Below, piece by piece: positions 45,275-53,635 of a stretch of 64,000 nt of DNA. How positions within the stretch are numbered: position 1 is the first letter of the stretch; every line of letters starts with the position of its first letter. The position numbers and the translations under genes were made by a program. Source of the stretch: CAVQBP01 sp963723205 (GTDB taxonomy: Bacteria; Bacteroidota; Ignavibacteria; Ignavibacteriales; Ignavibacteriaceae); assembly GCA_963723205.1 (NCBI GenBank), contig CAVRQC010000038.1:1-64000 (forward strand), in the 5' to 3' direction. The notes beneath the pieces are model-generated. The model ran no database searches, was not told where the DNA came from, and saw nothing but the letters and a program-made list of their open reading frames with translations.

Positions 45275-45532
45275 GTGAGACAATTATATCTTAGGACAGA
45301 AAACAGAAACTCTTTGAGAAAAGTTATGATAGACATGGCTTATCTTTCATCTCATAATAAAATAAGATTGCCAAAAGTTTATTATGAAGAAGGTTTATAT
45401 CTTCCTTATTTTAATAATAATGAAATAGATAAATATTTTTTAACAAAAGATAAAATAGTCAAAGAAGATGAAAATCATTTTTTCTTCGATTTCCCATTTT
45501 CTGTAGAAAAAGTTGAAGATGCTGCCATTTAA
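45275..45532 (+). CDS. Small hypothetical protein
   Basis: About 85 residues from GTG 45275, chosen because AAAGG lies just upstream; the frame is open from TTG 45218. I recognise no family. It is basic at the N-terminus (RTENRNSLRKVM) and ends with an aromatic and acidic stretch (FFFDFPFSVEKVEDAAI), without signal peptide or membrane helix. It is divergent from pfkB and convergent with the next gene. Codon use looks like that of its neighbours, which supports coding. Confidence 0.5.
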   Translation: MRQLYLRTENRNSLRKVMIDMAYLSSHNKIRLPKVYYEEGLYLPYFNNNEIDKYFLTKDKIVKEDENHFFFDFPFSVEKVEDAAI

Positions 45533-45721
45533 TCAAAATTTCTTTTTTAGAAGGAAATTAGTTTCCTGATATAATCTTTTGATATACTTGACATCGGATT
45601 ATTAGCTCATAAAGACTCATAAATCATTTGAACAGAGTATGATATTTTTGAAGATCAGACAAATTTAATATCTGTTAATGTGAATATTTAAGTACTGGAA
45701 TTTTATATACTTAAGCCGTTT

Positions 45722-46327
45722 TTATTTTCCCTTATACTCATCTGTTGAAATTAGTCTATCACTACCGTATTTCTCAATTGAATTATCATTAGAATACAAT
45801 ACAGTAATTGTAATATCATCTTCAAATTTTGCAGCAATAAGCCCAATAAATCCATTCTTAAATTTCCAGAATAATTCCGGTCCCTTATATTTACCATAAT
45901 TGTTAATCTTTATCCAGATAGAATCTGAATTAATTGACCGGCCAGCTCTAAAATTTGGTTTTTCAAATTCATCAACCAGATATTTTTCTAATTTGTTGAA
46001 AGTAATTTTGATTTCAGCTTCTGGATTTATTGTATAAGTTCCTTCAAAAAGTTTCCCATCTTTAAAAGAATAATCAATCCTGGCAGTTAAGCCGGCGATC
46101 TCTCCTCTATAAGATAAAGCATCTATGCCAAATCCATGAAATGACTGCAGGTAATTTTCGGTTTCAGTTGATTTAACATAATCAATACTTATTCCCCAAT
46201 TGTATTCCCTAAATCCTTTTAATTCCTTTGGTATTACCGTTTGAAATAAAATATTCGAATCAATAAATAAAGTGTTTAATAAAACAAATAAACAAATTCT
46301 CTTAAAGACAGGAATAAAATTTTTCAT
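45722..46327 (-). CDS. Hypothetical secreted protein
   Basis: 201 residues from ATG 46327. The frame is open up to 46411, but the shorter start gives a proper signal peptide (KNFIPVFKRICLFVLLNTLF) and the longer one would translate a palindrome. The body (FREYNWGISIDYVKSTETEN) resembles small secreted proteins of unknown function seen in Ignavibacteria-like genomes; I cannot name a family. It stands alone between a small unknown gene and the PLP enzyme. Confidence 0.6.
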   Translation of the reverse strand: MKNFIPVFKRICLFVLLNTLFIDSNILFQTVIPKELKGFREYNWGISIDYVKSTETENYLQSFHGFGIDALSYRGEIAGLTARIDYSFKDGKLFEGTYTINPEAEIKITFNKLEKYLVDEFEKPNFRAGRSINSDSIWIKINNYGKYKGPELFWKFKNGFIGLIAAKFEDDITITVLYSNDNSIEKYGSDRLISTDEYKGK

Positions 46328-46370
46328 ACCTGTTGACAAAAAAGTAACGGTTAATAAGAAATTTACCATA

Positions 46371-46393
46371 GGGGCGAATTGATAATTCGCCCC
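46371..46393. repeat. Perfect 23-bp palindrome
   Basis: GGGGCGAATT-GAT-AATTCGCCCC is a perfect 10-bp inverted repeat with a 3-base loop, between the PLP enzyme stop and the hypothetical gene. No T run follows on either strand, so it is more like a dispersed palindromic element than a normal terminator. Confidence 0.55.
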
Positions 46394-46465
46394 CTGCAGT
46401 TTAATAATCAATTAAGCCAAATAATCTTTGCCTCAGCCTTTGCCTTACATAACCGGACTAAGATA

Positions 46466-47806
46466 TTACACTATATCCAAACATTTTTCAAGATCAAGCA
46501 AAATATCATCTACATTTTCCAAGCCGATGGCCAATCTTATTCCGCCCGGATCAATACCATATTCGATTAATTTATCTGCCGGAACCATTGAATGTGTCAT
46601 AGAAGCTGGGTGTTCTATTAAAGTTCTTGTGTGTCCCAAACTGACCGCCAGTGTCATTGTATAGGCATTTTTTGCAGCATAATTCATAAATCTCCTTCCG
46701 TTTTCTTTGCACTCCATATTGGTTTCACCTTTGAGAGTAAAGTAGATTAAACTGCCGGGGGCAAAATTACCGTTAAAATCAATCATTTGTTTTTTTGCCA
46801 ATGAATAGAATTTATAACTTTCCAATCCGGGATAATTAACCATTTCAACTTTTGGGTGAGCATTTAAATATTCAGCTATCCTGATTGCATTTTTTATCTG
46901 TTGTGAAATTCTAAGATGAAGCGTGGGTAAACCGTATGTCAAAACAGTCCATGCAGCTTTAGTATTTAGGACTGCACCGAAATCTTTACGGAACAACATT
47001 AACATATCATGAAATTTTTTAGGGCCGATTACAACCCCTCCCATGTCGGTACCAAAACCACCTATACCTTTTGTTAATGAATGAACTGTAAAATCTGAGC
47101 CATGTTCAATTGGTCTCTGGCAAAAAGGAGTCGCAAAAGTATTATCAACCACAACATAGATTTTGTTTTCCTCTGTACGATCTTTATTAAATTCTTCAAC
47201 TATTTTTTTAACGGTACTGATATCAATAATATCGAGATTTGGATTCGCGGGTGATTCAAAATAAATAACCTTTGTTTGTTCTGAAATTGTATTTCTCAGG
47301 TTATCGGGAGTCGTTAAATCAATAGCTGTATTTTTTATATTATATTTCGGATACCAATTGTTAAGTAAAGAAAATGTACAACCGTACAAAGTTTTATGAG
47401 TAATTATTTCATCACCTGAACTCGTTAAAACGCCCAGTATCCCTGAAATAGCCCCCATCCCTGTAGCAAAGGTAACGGCGACCTCCCCTTTCTCAACAAA
47501 GGCAAGATTCTCTTCAAGCATATCTTTATTAGGTTCACCTAACCTATCATATATGTAAATTGGATTTGGCTGCCCTGTCATATGATTCGAATGAGCAAAT
47601 TCTTCAAATCCTTCAGCTCCTCTTTCAACTGAATCGAGTCTAAAAATAACAGAACTAGAAAGAGGTGAAATAACATGGTGAGAATAATCCCATTTATTGG
47701 AATAATTCTTACCGTATATTAAATGCGTTTGAACGGAATATTTTGATTCATCGATTCCATCCGTGGATTGATCTGCTTCAGGTTTATTTTTAATTTCAGT
47801 TGACAT
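46466..47806 (-). CDS. Trans-sulfuration-family PLP enzyme (methionine gamma-lyase or cystathionine synthase/lyase type)
   Basis: 446 residues of the Cys/Met-metabolism PLP family. The internal aldimine Lys246 is in HSLTKGIGG, Asp221 in VVVDNTFATPF holds the pyridine nitrogen, and ATGMGAISG (114-122) binds the phosphate. The N-terminus has about 40 extra residues. It may cleave methionine or handle homoserine esters; family members are hard to separate by eye. No SAM riboswitch or other met gene is adjacent. GGAAAGGGG precedes the ATG. Confidence 0.9.
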   Translation of the reverse strand: MSTEIKNKPEADQSTDGIDESKYSVQTHLIYGKNYSNKWDYSHHVISPLSSSVIFRLDSVERGAEGFEEFAHSNHMTGQPNPIYIYDRLGEPNKDMLEENLAFVEKGEVAVTFATGMGAISGILGVLTSSGDEIITHKTLYGCTFSLLNNWYPKYNIKNTAIDLTTPDNLRNTISEQTKVIYFESPANPNLDIIDISTVKKIVEEFNKDRTEENKIYVVVDNTFATPFCQRPIEHGSDFTVHSLTKGIGGFGTDMGGVVIGPKKFHDMLMLFRKDFGAVLNTKAAWTVLTYGLPTLHLRISQQIKNAIRIAEYLNAHPKVEMVNYPGLESYKFYSLAKKQMIDFNGNFAPGSLIYFTLKGETNMECKENGRRFMNYAAKNAYTMTLAVSLGHTRTLIEHPASMTHSMVPADKLIEYGIDPGGIRLAIGLENVDDILLDLEKCLDIV

Positions 47807-47894
47807 GGAACCCCTTTCCTTTCTCTTATTTATACTTATTATTTATGTAAAAAATATACCCGACTTTTATTACCTTCAACTTTTGGCAGAAGAT

Positions 47895-47924
47895 AAAAAA
47901 AACCGGCTGGCTTTTTAAACCAGC
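47895..47924 (-). terminator. Intrinsic terminator ending the flagellar operon
   Basis: On the minus strand GCTGG and CCAGC enclose TTTAAAAAG, then CGG and eight T. It lies about 90 bp after the last gene of the leftward flagellar unit and before the PLP enzyme gene. Confidence 0.7.
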
Positions 47925-48014
47925 ACAATTAATACTTAAACTTAACAAATAAAACTTAAAATTTCGCTATAAAAAATTGATTTGTTAAAGAGTGGATAAA
48001 ACGGGGAATGAGAA

Positions 48015-48659
48015 CTAAATTTTAACTACCTGTATTTTATTTAAAGTTATTAGAGGGTAATCTTTATTAGGAATCAGATTAATTTTTGAACCGGTTAATT
48101 TCATTATAAATTCAAAGAGACTGTAATTTATATAAGTCATATCAAAACTGATAAATTCAATTATATCGTCAAATAAATTATTAAGTACGCTACTATCATC
48201 TGAATTAAGTTCATTTTCTATATTGAGAGAAAACAATCTTTTAATCAGCATTTTAATCCCCGGTAATTCACTTACAATATTTTTGTCATTTGGATTTTCT
48301 TTTATTATATCCATAGAAATGAAAGCAGTTAATTTTTTCTTATTGTCATTAACATCTTTTTCATAACTAATTGAATAATTGATTCTTGATAATGAATTTA
48401 GTTCATCTGTGTCAATAGTTGTATGGAATTCAATATCCGAGGTAATAAATGTAATTGACAAATTCTTGCCGGAAGAAAAAAACAGTTCTTTAATCTGCCA
48501 TTTCTTCTGCATAACATATTGTATTGCTTCAGAACATTTTAATGAATCATTATACTGAAAATCTCTTTTTGCAACACTATTTTTTTTATATTGTCCAGTA
48601 TAGTAGTCATTTCTTGAAGCATTCAGATTTAATTGTATGTCCTTAATTTTATCCAACAT
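48015..48659 (-). CDS. Hypothetical protein at the end of the flagellar operon
   Basis: 214 residues with no signal peptide or membrane helix and no family I recognise. It alternates short beta-rich stretches (LSITFITSDIEFHTTIDTDEL) with a helical C-half rich in Leu, Ile, Asn and Asp. It follows the frameshifted receiver-kinase gene by 48 bp and precedes the terminator, so it is cotranscribed with motor and signalling genes. A motility-signalling role is only a guess from position. Confidence 0.65.
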   Translation of the reverse strand: MLDKIKDIQLNLNASRNDYYTGQYKKNSVAKRDFQYNDSLKCSEAIQYVMQKKWQIKELFFSSGKNLSITFITSDIEFHTTIDTDELNSLSRINYSISYEKDVNDNKKKLTAFISMDIIKENPNDKNIVSELPGIKMLIKRLFSLNIENELNSDDSSVLNNLFDDIIEFISFDMTYINYSLFEFIMKLTGSKINLIPNKDYPLITLNKIQVVKI

Positions 48660-48707
48660 AGTATTCTCCCTATATTATAATCGAAAAAAGGGGGAATAAC
48701 TTTAGGA

Positions 48708-49366
48708 TTACTTACCCAATTTTACCATTTTTTGGTCAGGGGTATACTCAATTAAATCCGGGTTCTGCAGGTGTGTTAAATCATTTACAAGGGATTTGAT
48801 TTTTTCAATGGATTGATAGGTAATATTAAAATCATCACTATACTTCTCTTTATCAATGGAATTCAATTCATCTTCAAGACTTTTTACAGACATTAAAAGA
48901 CTGCTTAAAGGATTATTAATTTTATGCCCAATTGTACAAGCCATTTCAATAATTGCTTTATTATGTTCAATATTTCTCAATTCATTTTGAAGATTGTGAA
49001 TCCTGATGCCCGATCTTATTCTTGCTAATAATTCCTGATTATCGACCGGCTTAACAAGAAAATCATCTGCACCGACATCAAGACCGATTACCCTGTCTTT
49101 TAATGAAGCTCTCGCAGTTAAAATAATAAAATAAATCAGCTTGAAAGTTTCATCTCCTTTAAAATTTTGCATAGTTCAATCCCGTCCATGACAGGCATAG
49201 TCCAATCGGCAATAATAACCTTGGGTTTATGCTGCTTTAGAAGTTCAATTGCTTCCTGGCCGTTTATAGAAGTTACTACTTCATAATTATTTTTTGTTAA
49301 AAGTTTGTCGAGGATATATCTTGTATCCTTTTCATCTTCAACAACTAAAATTAAATCCTTTGCCAT
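48708..49366 (-). pseudogene. Receiver-DHp response regulator without ATPase domain, one frameshift
   Basis: Two frames make one protein of about 219 residues. Frame one (ATG 49366) gives the receiver start: VVEDEKDTRYIL, IIADWTMPVMDGIELCK. It stops at 49136. Frame two continues with FIILTARASLKDRV and FLVKPVDNQELL, completing the receiver, then an H-box-like GHKINNPLSSLL in a two-helix DHp region. No HATPase domain follows. The frames need a -1 change near 49157-49169, in AAAATTTTAAAG. Restoring one A or T gives a normal receiver. It starts directly after the preceding receiver gene. Confidence 0.75.
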
Positions 49367-49759
49367 TTAACCTTCGACTAAATTTCTTATTTTTTCCAGT
49401 AGAAGATTATAATCTAAAATTGGTTTGGTAATATAATCTTCAGCTAAACTCTCTTTAAAAGAATCCGGGTCCGTCAGCTACTAACGAATATGCAGTAACA
49501 AGCAATACAGGCACTTTTGAATAAACAGGATTTTCTTTTACTATTCTTGATAAAATCACTCCGTCAACTTTTTCATTGTTAAGATAAGTATTCTTTAAAT
49601 TTATATCCATAATTATTAAAGAAATAGATTCCATCTGCAATTGTTTGAATAGTAGATCACCTTCTTCAATAATTAACGGTATGTATCCCTCTCTTTTAAA
49701 AGATATTTATAAAACTCCTGTGAAAAAGGATCGTCCTCAACGACAATAATATTATGCAC
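49367..49759 (-). pseudogene. Single receiver-domain gene with two frameshifts
   Basis: Three frames together encode about 130 residues. GTG 49759 opens VHNIIVVEDDPFSQEFYKYLLK; after a -1 change near 49687-49697 comes IIMDINLK with the phospho-Asp and VPVLLVTAYSLVAD; after a +1 change near 49465-49474 come DPDSFKESLAEDYITKPI and LVEG with stop at 49367. All active residues (EDD, D, T, K) are present once frames are joined. The two shifts cancel in length. Located 4 bp after motB, 0 bp before the next receiver gene. No frame longer than 62 codons exists, so as read it cannot make a working protein. Confidence 0.75.
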
Positions 49760-49763
49760 TTTA

Positions 49764-50528
49764 TTAATTTAGATACTTAACAATAATACTGATTCGTCTG
49801 TTTACAAGATTAAAGGGATCTTTTTTATCTCTTAACCTCCTATCGGCATACCCTCTTATTTCTTCAATTTGCGCAGAATTAAGTTTACTGTTAGCCAGTG
49901 CCCTTCTGGCTGCATTAGCCCTGTCGGCGCTTAATTCAAAATTAGTATAACCTATATTATTCCCATGATAAGGACGTGCATCCGTATGTCCTTCAACAAT
50001 AATTTTATTGGGCAGCTTCGCAAGCTGATCACCTATTTTTTGCAGCAAACTAACCATCGCCGGTTTCAGTTTAGCATTTCCAATCTCAAAAAAAACATCA
50101 TTTGCAGAATCCAGGATCTCAATTCTTAAACCTTCATCAACAATTTCAACTTTTATTTGATTTACAATATTAATATACTCAGGGTCCTGTGAAAGTTCAT
50201 TCAGAATTTTATCCCCCATTTTCTTTAATTGCTGCTTTTCAGTTTCCCTCTGTTCCAGTGTTTTTTGCAGATCAATATTAAAAATTTTTGAACTATTTCC
50301 CTGTAGAACACTTTTCCCTTTATCCGAAAATCCAATCGGATCTCTAAAATAATGAGCAACTGTTTCTTTAATAGCCTGATCCTGCCCCAAGATCCATAAG
50401 ACAATGAAGAGAGCCATCATTGCAGTAACAAAATCGGCATATGCAACCTTCCATGCTCCACCATGGGCACCGTGACCATGTGCTTTCTTCTTTTTTATAA
50501 TTATCGGATTGCCTTCGGGATTAAGCAC
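49764..50528 (-). CDS. motB: Flagellar stator protein MotB (second pair)
   Basis: 254 residues. A basic cytoplasmic start, then the single helix AYADFVTAMMALFIVLWILG with ion-carrying Asp32, the same number as in E. coli MotB. The C-terminal OmpA-like domain (about 120-250) contains EGHTDARPYHG and LSADRANAARRAL for peptidoglycan binding. It forms the proton-type stator with the MotA encoded just upstream (8 bp overlap). The closely E. coli-like sequence suggests proton use. The His-rich patch AHGHGAHGG before the helix is unusual. Confidence 0.95.
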   Translation of the reverse strand: MLNPEGNPIIIKKKKAHGHGAHGGAWKVAYADFVTAMMALFIVLWILGQDQAIKETVAHYFRDPIGFSDKGKSVLQGNSSKIFNIDLQKTLEQRETEKQQLKKMGDKILNELSQDPEYINIVNQIKVEIVDEGLRIEILDSANDVFFEIGNAKLKPAMVSLLQKIGDQLAKLPNKIIVEGHTDARPYHGNNIGYTNFELSADRANAARRALANSKLNSAQIEEIRGYADRRLRDKKDPFNLVNRRISIIVKYLN

Positions 50529-51378
50529 TCTTACCTCTTACAAAATTTTCTAACTCTGAAAAAGTAGGACGTTCATCCGAAAAGATAGTTCTTCTTGCTA
50601 TTTCGACTGCAACAATAGGGGGATTACCTTTTGCATATGCAACTATACAGCTTTTGATAGTTGATAAAAAGCGTATCTTATTTTCAATACTATGTTCCAC
50701 ACTTGCTGACAGCGGACTTACAAATCCGTATGCCATTAAAACACCTAAAAATGTTCCAACCAGGGCAGCCGCAACATGATGGCCCACTACTTCTGCTCCT
50801 TTATCGATTGAACCCATAGTAACTATAATACCAAGCACTGCGGCTACAATTCCTAATCCGGGTAATGAATCCCCTACTCTTGTCAGTGTCGCAGCAATGG
50901 GTTTCGATTCAATTTCAAATGTTTCGATCTCTGTATCTATTAAACCTTCGAGTTCATGAGGAGGAACACCTCCAGTGAGCATAACCTTCATTGTATCACA
51001 GAAAAAGTCTCTTACAAACTTATTGTTTATAAATTTTTTATTCTGAGAAAGTATGTCACTTTCTTCAGGATTTTCGACATGTTTTTCTATAGAGAGTAAA
51101 CCGTCTCTCTGAGCAATCAGGAATAAATCGTTAAACGATTTTAATAATTCCATATAATCGTTTTTGGAATAATGTTCTCCTTTGATTACTCCGGGAAGTT
51201 CCGCAAATATTTTTTTTAGTAAAGAAAGCGGGGCTGAAATTAATAAACTTCCGATTGCTGCTCCGCCAATTACAATAAACTCGGCCCATTGAAGCAGCAA
51301 AACCAGGTTGCCGCCTGCGATTAAAAAACCTGTTACTATTGATATTATTACTACTGCAATTCCGATTATAACAAACAT
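50521..51378 (-). CDS. motA: Flagellar stator protein MotA (second pair, E. coli-like)
   Basis: 285 residues, four membrane helices. It matches the longer E. coli-type MotA: SIEKHVENPEESDIL in the cytoplasmic loop, GDSLPGLGIVAAVLGIIVTMGS with the conserved Pro, and SDERPTFSELENFVR at the end. It overlaps motB by 8 bp. Upstream is the receiver-Hpt gene (64 bp gap). This is the second MotAB pair of the operon, and it differs clearly from the 53.5 kb pair. Confidence 0.95.
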   Translation of the reverse strand: MFVIIGIAVVIISIVTGFLIAGGNLVLLLQWAEFIVIGGAAIGSLLISAPLSLLKKIFAELPGVIKGEHYSKNDYMELLKSFNDLFLIAQRDGLLSIEKHVENPEESDILSQNKKFINNKFVRDFFCDTMKVMLTGGVPPHELEGLIDTEIETFEIESKPIAATLTRVGDSLPGLGIVAAVLGIIVTMGSIDKGAEVVGHHVAAALVGTFLGVLMAYGFVSPLSASVEHSIENKIRFLSTIKSCIVAYAKGNPPIVAVEIARRTIFSDERPTFSELENFVRGKSA

Positions 51379-51442
51379 ATTTTATTCTATATTTTAATTT
51401 TTAACATTTCCCAACCGTAAACCGGGAAGATTTTTTTTACAT

Positions 51443-52159
51443 TCATTTTTCTAGAATTGATTTTGAAGATTCAATTTTTTCAACAATTGAAAAGATTTGT
51501 TCACTTTTTGCTTTTACATAGCTCCAATCAATAATAGTTAATTCAATAGTTTTTTCAATATCCCGACAAATAACACTAATTATAGGATAACCTATAGTAC
51601 CACCTGCTCCTTTCATTTCATGTATAAGTTCCGACAGCAAATCTTTATTTTTAGTTTCCAGCGCTTTTTCAATTTTTAGTTTTTTAACCGGGTAGTGTTC
51701 CATGAAAATTCTGGAAAGATGATTTAATATTTCTTTATTTTCCTGCTCGGTTAAATTTGTTCTTTTTGAATTTTTAAGAAGTTCATTACCTAAAACTTCA
51801 TTAACACTATTTATTATTGTTTCCTTTTGGAGCGGTTTTGGTATAACTTTATCAGCACCTGATTCCATTGCAAGAAGAACATTAGATTTGTTTGTGTTGC
51901 CACTAATTACAATAACAGGTACATTTTTAAGATCATCAATTACTTTTATTACTTTAAGCATTTTGACACCGTCAAGATTAGGCATTATCAAATCAAGGAA
52001 GATTAAATCTGGTGTATGCTGAAGAGCTTTTTGAATTCCTTCAAGACCATCAAGACAGCTAATAACTTCAACGACATATTCTTCAAAAAATTTTGCTAAT
52101 GTCCTCCTTATTATATCGGAATCATCAACAACAAGTATTTTAACTTTTTTATCTATCAT
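51443..52159 (-). CDS. Receiver-Hpt protein
   Basis: 238 residues. The receiver has VVDDSD, phospho-Asp56 in FLDLIMP and Lys108 in IPKPL. The C-terminal half (about 140-238) is a histidine phosphotransfer domain with His180 in IHEMKGAGGTIGY. Such fusions relay phosphate within a cascade and lack DNA-binding output. It starts 1 bp after csrA and precedes motA. It could link motor function to the sensor kinase in this operon; the route is inferred. Confidence 0.9.
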   Translation of the reverse strand: MIDKKVKILVVDDSDIIRRTLAKFFEEYVVEVISCLDGLEGIQKALQHTPDLIFLDLIMPNLDGVKMLKVIKVIDDLKNVPVIVISGNTNKSNVLLAMESGADKVIPKPLQKETIINSVNEVLGNELLKNSKRTNLTEQENKEILNHLSRIFMEHYPVKKLKIEKALETKNKDLLSELIHEMKGAGGTIGYPIISVICRDIEKTIELTIIDWSYVKAKSEQIFSIVEKIESSKSILEK

Positions 52160-52160
52160 G

Positions 52161-52421
52161 CTATTTTGAAATTTTATTTACTTTAAGTTTTGAGAAATCT
52201 TTTATCTCTTCACCTATTTTTGCTTTGGCACTTATTTTTTCCTTAGACAGGCTAATCGCAATTTGTTTAACTCTTTCAAAGATTTCGCCTCTTAATATCT
52301 CCATATTTTCCGGTGCAGATATTCCGATTTTGATCTGGTTTTCCGATATTGATAAAATTTTTATCCTAATTTCAGAATTTATTATTATCTCTTCATTTAT
52401 TTTTCTTGTTAAAATTAACAT
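52161..52421 (-). CDS. csrA: Carbon storage regulator CsrA
   Basis: 86 residues, slightly long for CsrA because of a basic C-terminal tail (KISAKAKIGEEIKDFSKLK). The RNA-binding core MLILTRKINEEIII and ILRGEIFERVKQ is intact, including the Arg before Gly-Glu-Ile. It binds GGA-containing leaders, typically of flagellin mRNA. It is encoded next to fliW (18 bp), its protein antagonist, as in many flagellated bacteria. Confidence 0.95.
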   Translation of the reverse strand: MLILTRKINEEIIINSEIRIKILSISENQIKIGISAPENMEILRGEIFERVKQIAISLSKEKISAKAKIGEEIKDFSKLKVNKISK

Positions 52422-52439
52422 TTATAATACCTTTTCAAT

Positions 52440-52820
52440 CTACTGCTTGAATAGATTGTAATTTACAGGATATTTGCTGTCAGTCAAAATTCTCTGGTAA
52501 CCAGTTTTCTCATCCTGGTTTAAGTAAACCGGGGATTTTAAATTAATTGTAACTTTTAAAGGATCTTTATTTAATGTAACAATACCGAAAGCTTCAAAAT
52601 CTTTTTCCATAGGAAAGTCCTCATCTATTACTCTGATTCCAACCATAGGAAAACAAATATCAGGTTTTTCAATAGAGTTTAACCAGTAAAAAAGTTCATC
52701 TTCGGTCTTGATTAATAAATATTCTTTCAGGTTCTCAAACCCGATAAGACCGGAGGAAAAATTTACAATATGCCCCTTTTCAAATTCAATTTCACCGAAT
52801 TGGTGCGTTGTTATTTTCAT
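52440..52820 (-). CDS. fliW: Flagellar assembly factor FliW
   Basis: 126 residues. ITTHQFGEIEFEKGHIVNFSSGLIGFENLKEYLLI is the FliW N-terminal barrel pattern, though written here only in part, and FPMVGIRVIDEDFP is also typical. FliW binds flagellin or, when flagellin is exported, CsrA, and so ties flagellin translation to secretion. It overlaps motB-1 by 4 bp and is followed by csrA. Confidence 0.94.
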   Translation of the reverse strand: MKITTHQFGEIEFEKGHIVNFSSGLIGFENLKEYLLIKTEDELFYWLNSIEKPDICFPMVGIRVIDEDFPMEKDFEAFGIVTLNKDPLKVTINLKSPVYLNQDEKTGYQRILTDSKYPVNYNLFKQ

Positions 52821-53635
52821 TTTTCTTCTCTCACTATTACAATATCAACCCTTCTATTTTGGGCCCTGCCCGAAACCGATTCATTGGAAGCTATCGGTTT
52901 ATATTCGGAATTACCCACAATGGAAACTCTTTCAGCTTTCAGATTTTCATTGTTAATTAAATAATAAGCTGTATTTAAAGCTCTCATTACCGATAAATGC
53001 CAATTTGAAGGGAAGCTTACCGTATGAATCGGAACATTATCGGTATGTCCTTCAATCCTTATATCATTAGGAATATGGTTCAATATCGATGCAATTTTGT
53101 TAAGAATTACAAGAGAATTTTTATTCAAATCCGCACTTCCCGATGGGAATAAAATTTCATCAAGGATATGAATTATGATCCCGTGTTCGTTTTCTTCCAG
53201 TTTAATTACTTTACTATATCCATTTTCAGTAATGAGCTGTTTTAAATGATTTCTCAAGTTATCAACCGGTGTAACAATCAGCTCACCAGGTGTTTTTTTT
53301 ATTCCAACTATCTTACCGCCTGTAAAAGAATTTTCAAAAGCAGATTTAATTTTTTCATACTTTTGAGTATCAATATTTGAAACTGCGTAAAGTATAATAA
53401 ACAAACCTAACAGCAATGTTATAACATCTGAATAAGTAATTAAATAACGATCTTTTTCCGGATCATTCTCAAAAGGTTTATCACTGCTCGCTAAGAATAA
53501 AGAAGTTTTCTTTGTTCTTTTTGGGGAAGCATGCTTATTAATCTTGCTTTTATTATTGACGGCACTTCCCCGTTCTGCAATGCCAGTATCCCTTCCAGTG
53601 AAATCTCCATCATATATTTTTCGTCCGAATGACAT
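52817..53635 (-). CDS. MotB-like stator protein (first pair)
   Basis: 272 residues. The helix TYSDVITLLLGLFIILYAVSN carries Asp70, the ion-binding residue. The OmpA-like C-terminus has EGHTDNVPIH and RALNTAYYLI and ends in RAQNRRVDIVIVREEK. Compared with the second MotB it has about 38 more residues before the helix. The ATG at 53635 lies 145 bp inside motA, an unusual overlap; no later ATG, GTG or TTG gives a shorter protein, so the overlap seems real. The sequence resembles the MotS/PomB-like branch, suggesting a different ion from the second pair (inference). Confidence 0.9.
   Translation of the reverse strand: MSFGRKIYDGDFTGRDTGIAERGSAVNNKSKINKHASPKRTKKTSLFLASSDKPFENDPEKDRYLITYSDVITLLLGLFIILYAVSNIDTQKYEKIKSAFENSFTGGKIVGIKKTPGELIVTPVDNLRNHLKQLITENGYSKVIKLEENEHGIIIHILDEILFPSGSADLNKNSLVILNKIASILNHIPNDIRIEGHTDNVPIHTVSFPSNWHLSVMRALNTAYYLINNENLKAERVSIVGNSEYKPIASNESVSGRAQNRRVDIVIVREEK

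Noticed and set aside
47807..47894. Possible SAM riboswitch before the trans-sulfuration enzyme
   Set aside because: None of the conserved SAM aptamer segments are present in the short leader.
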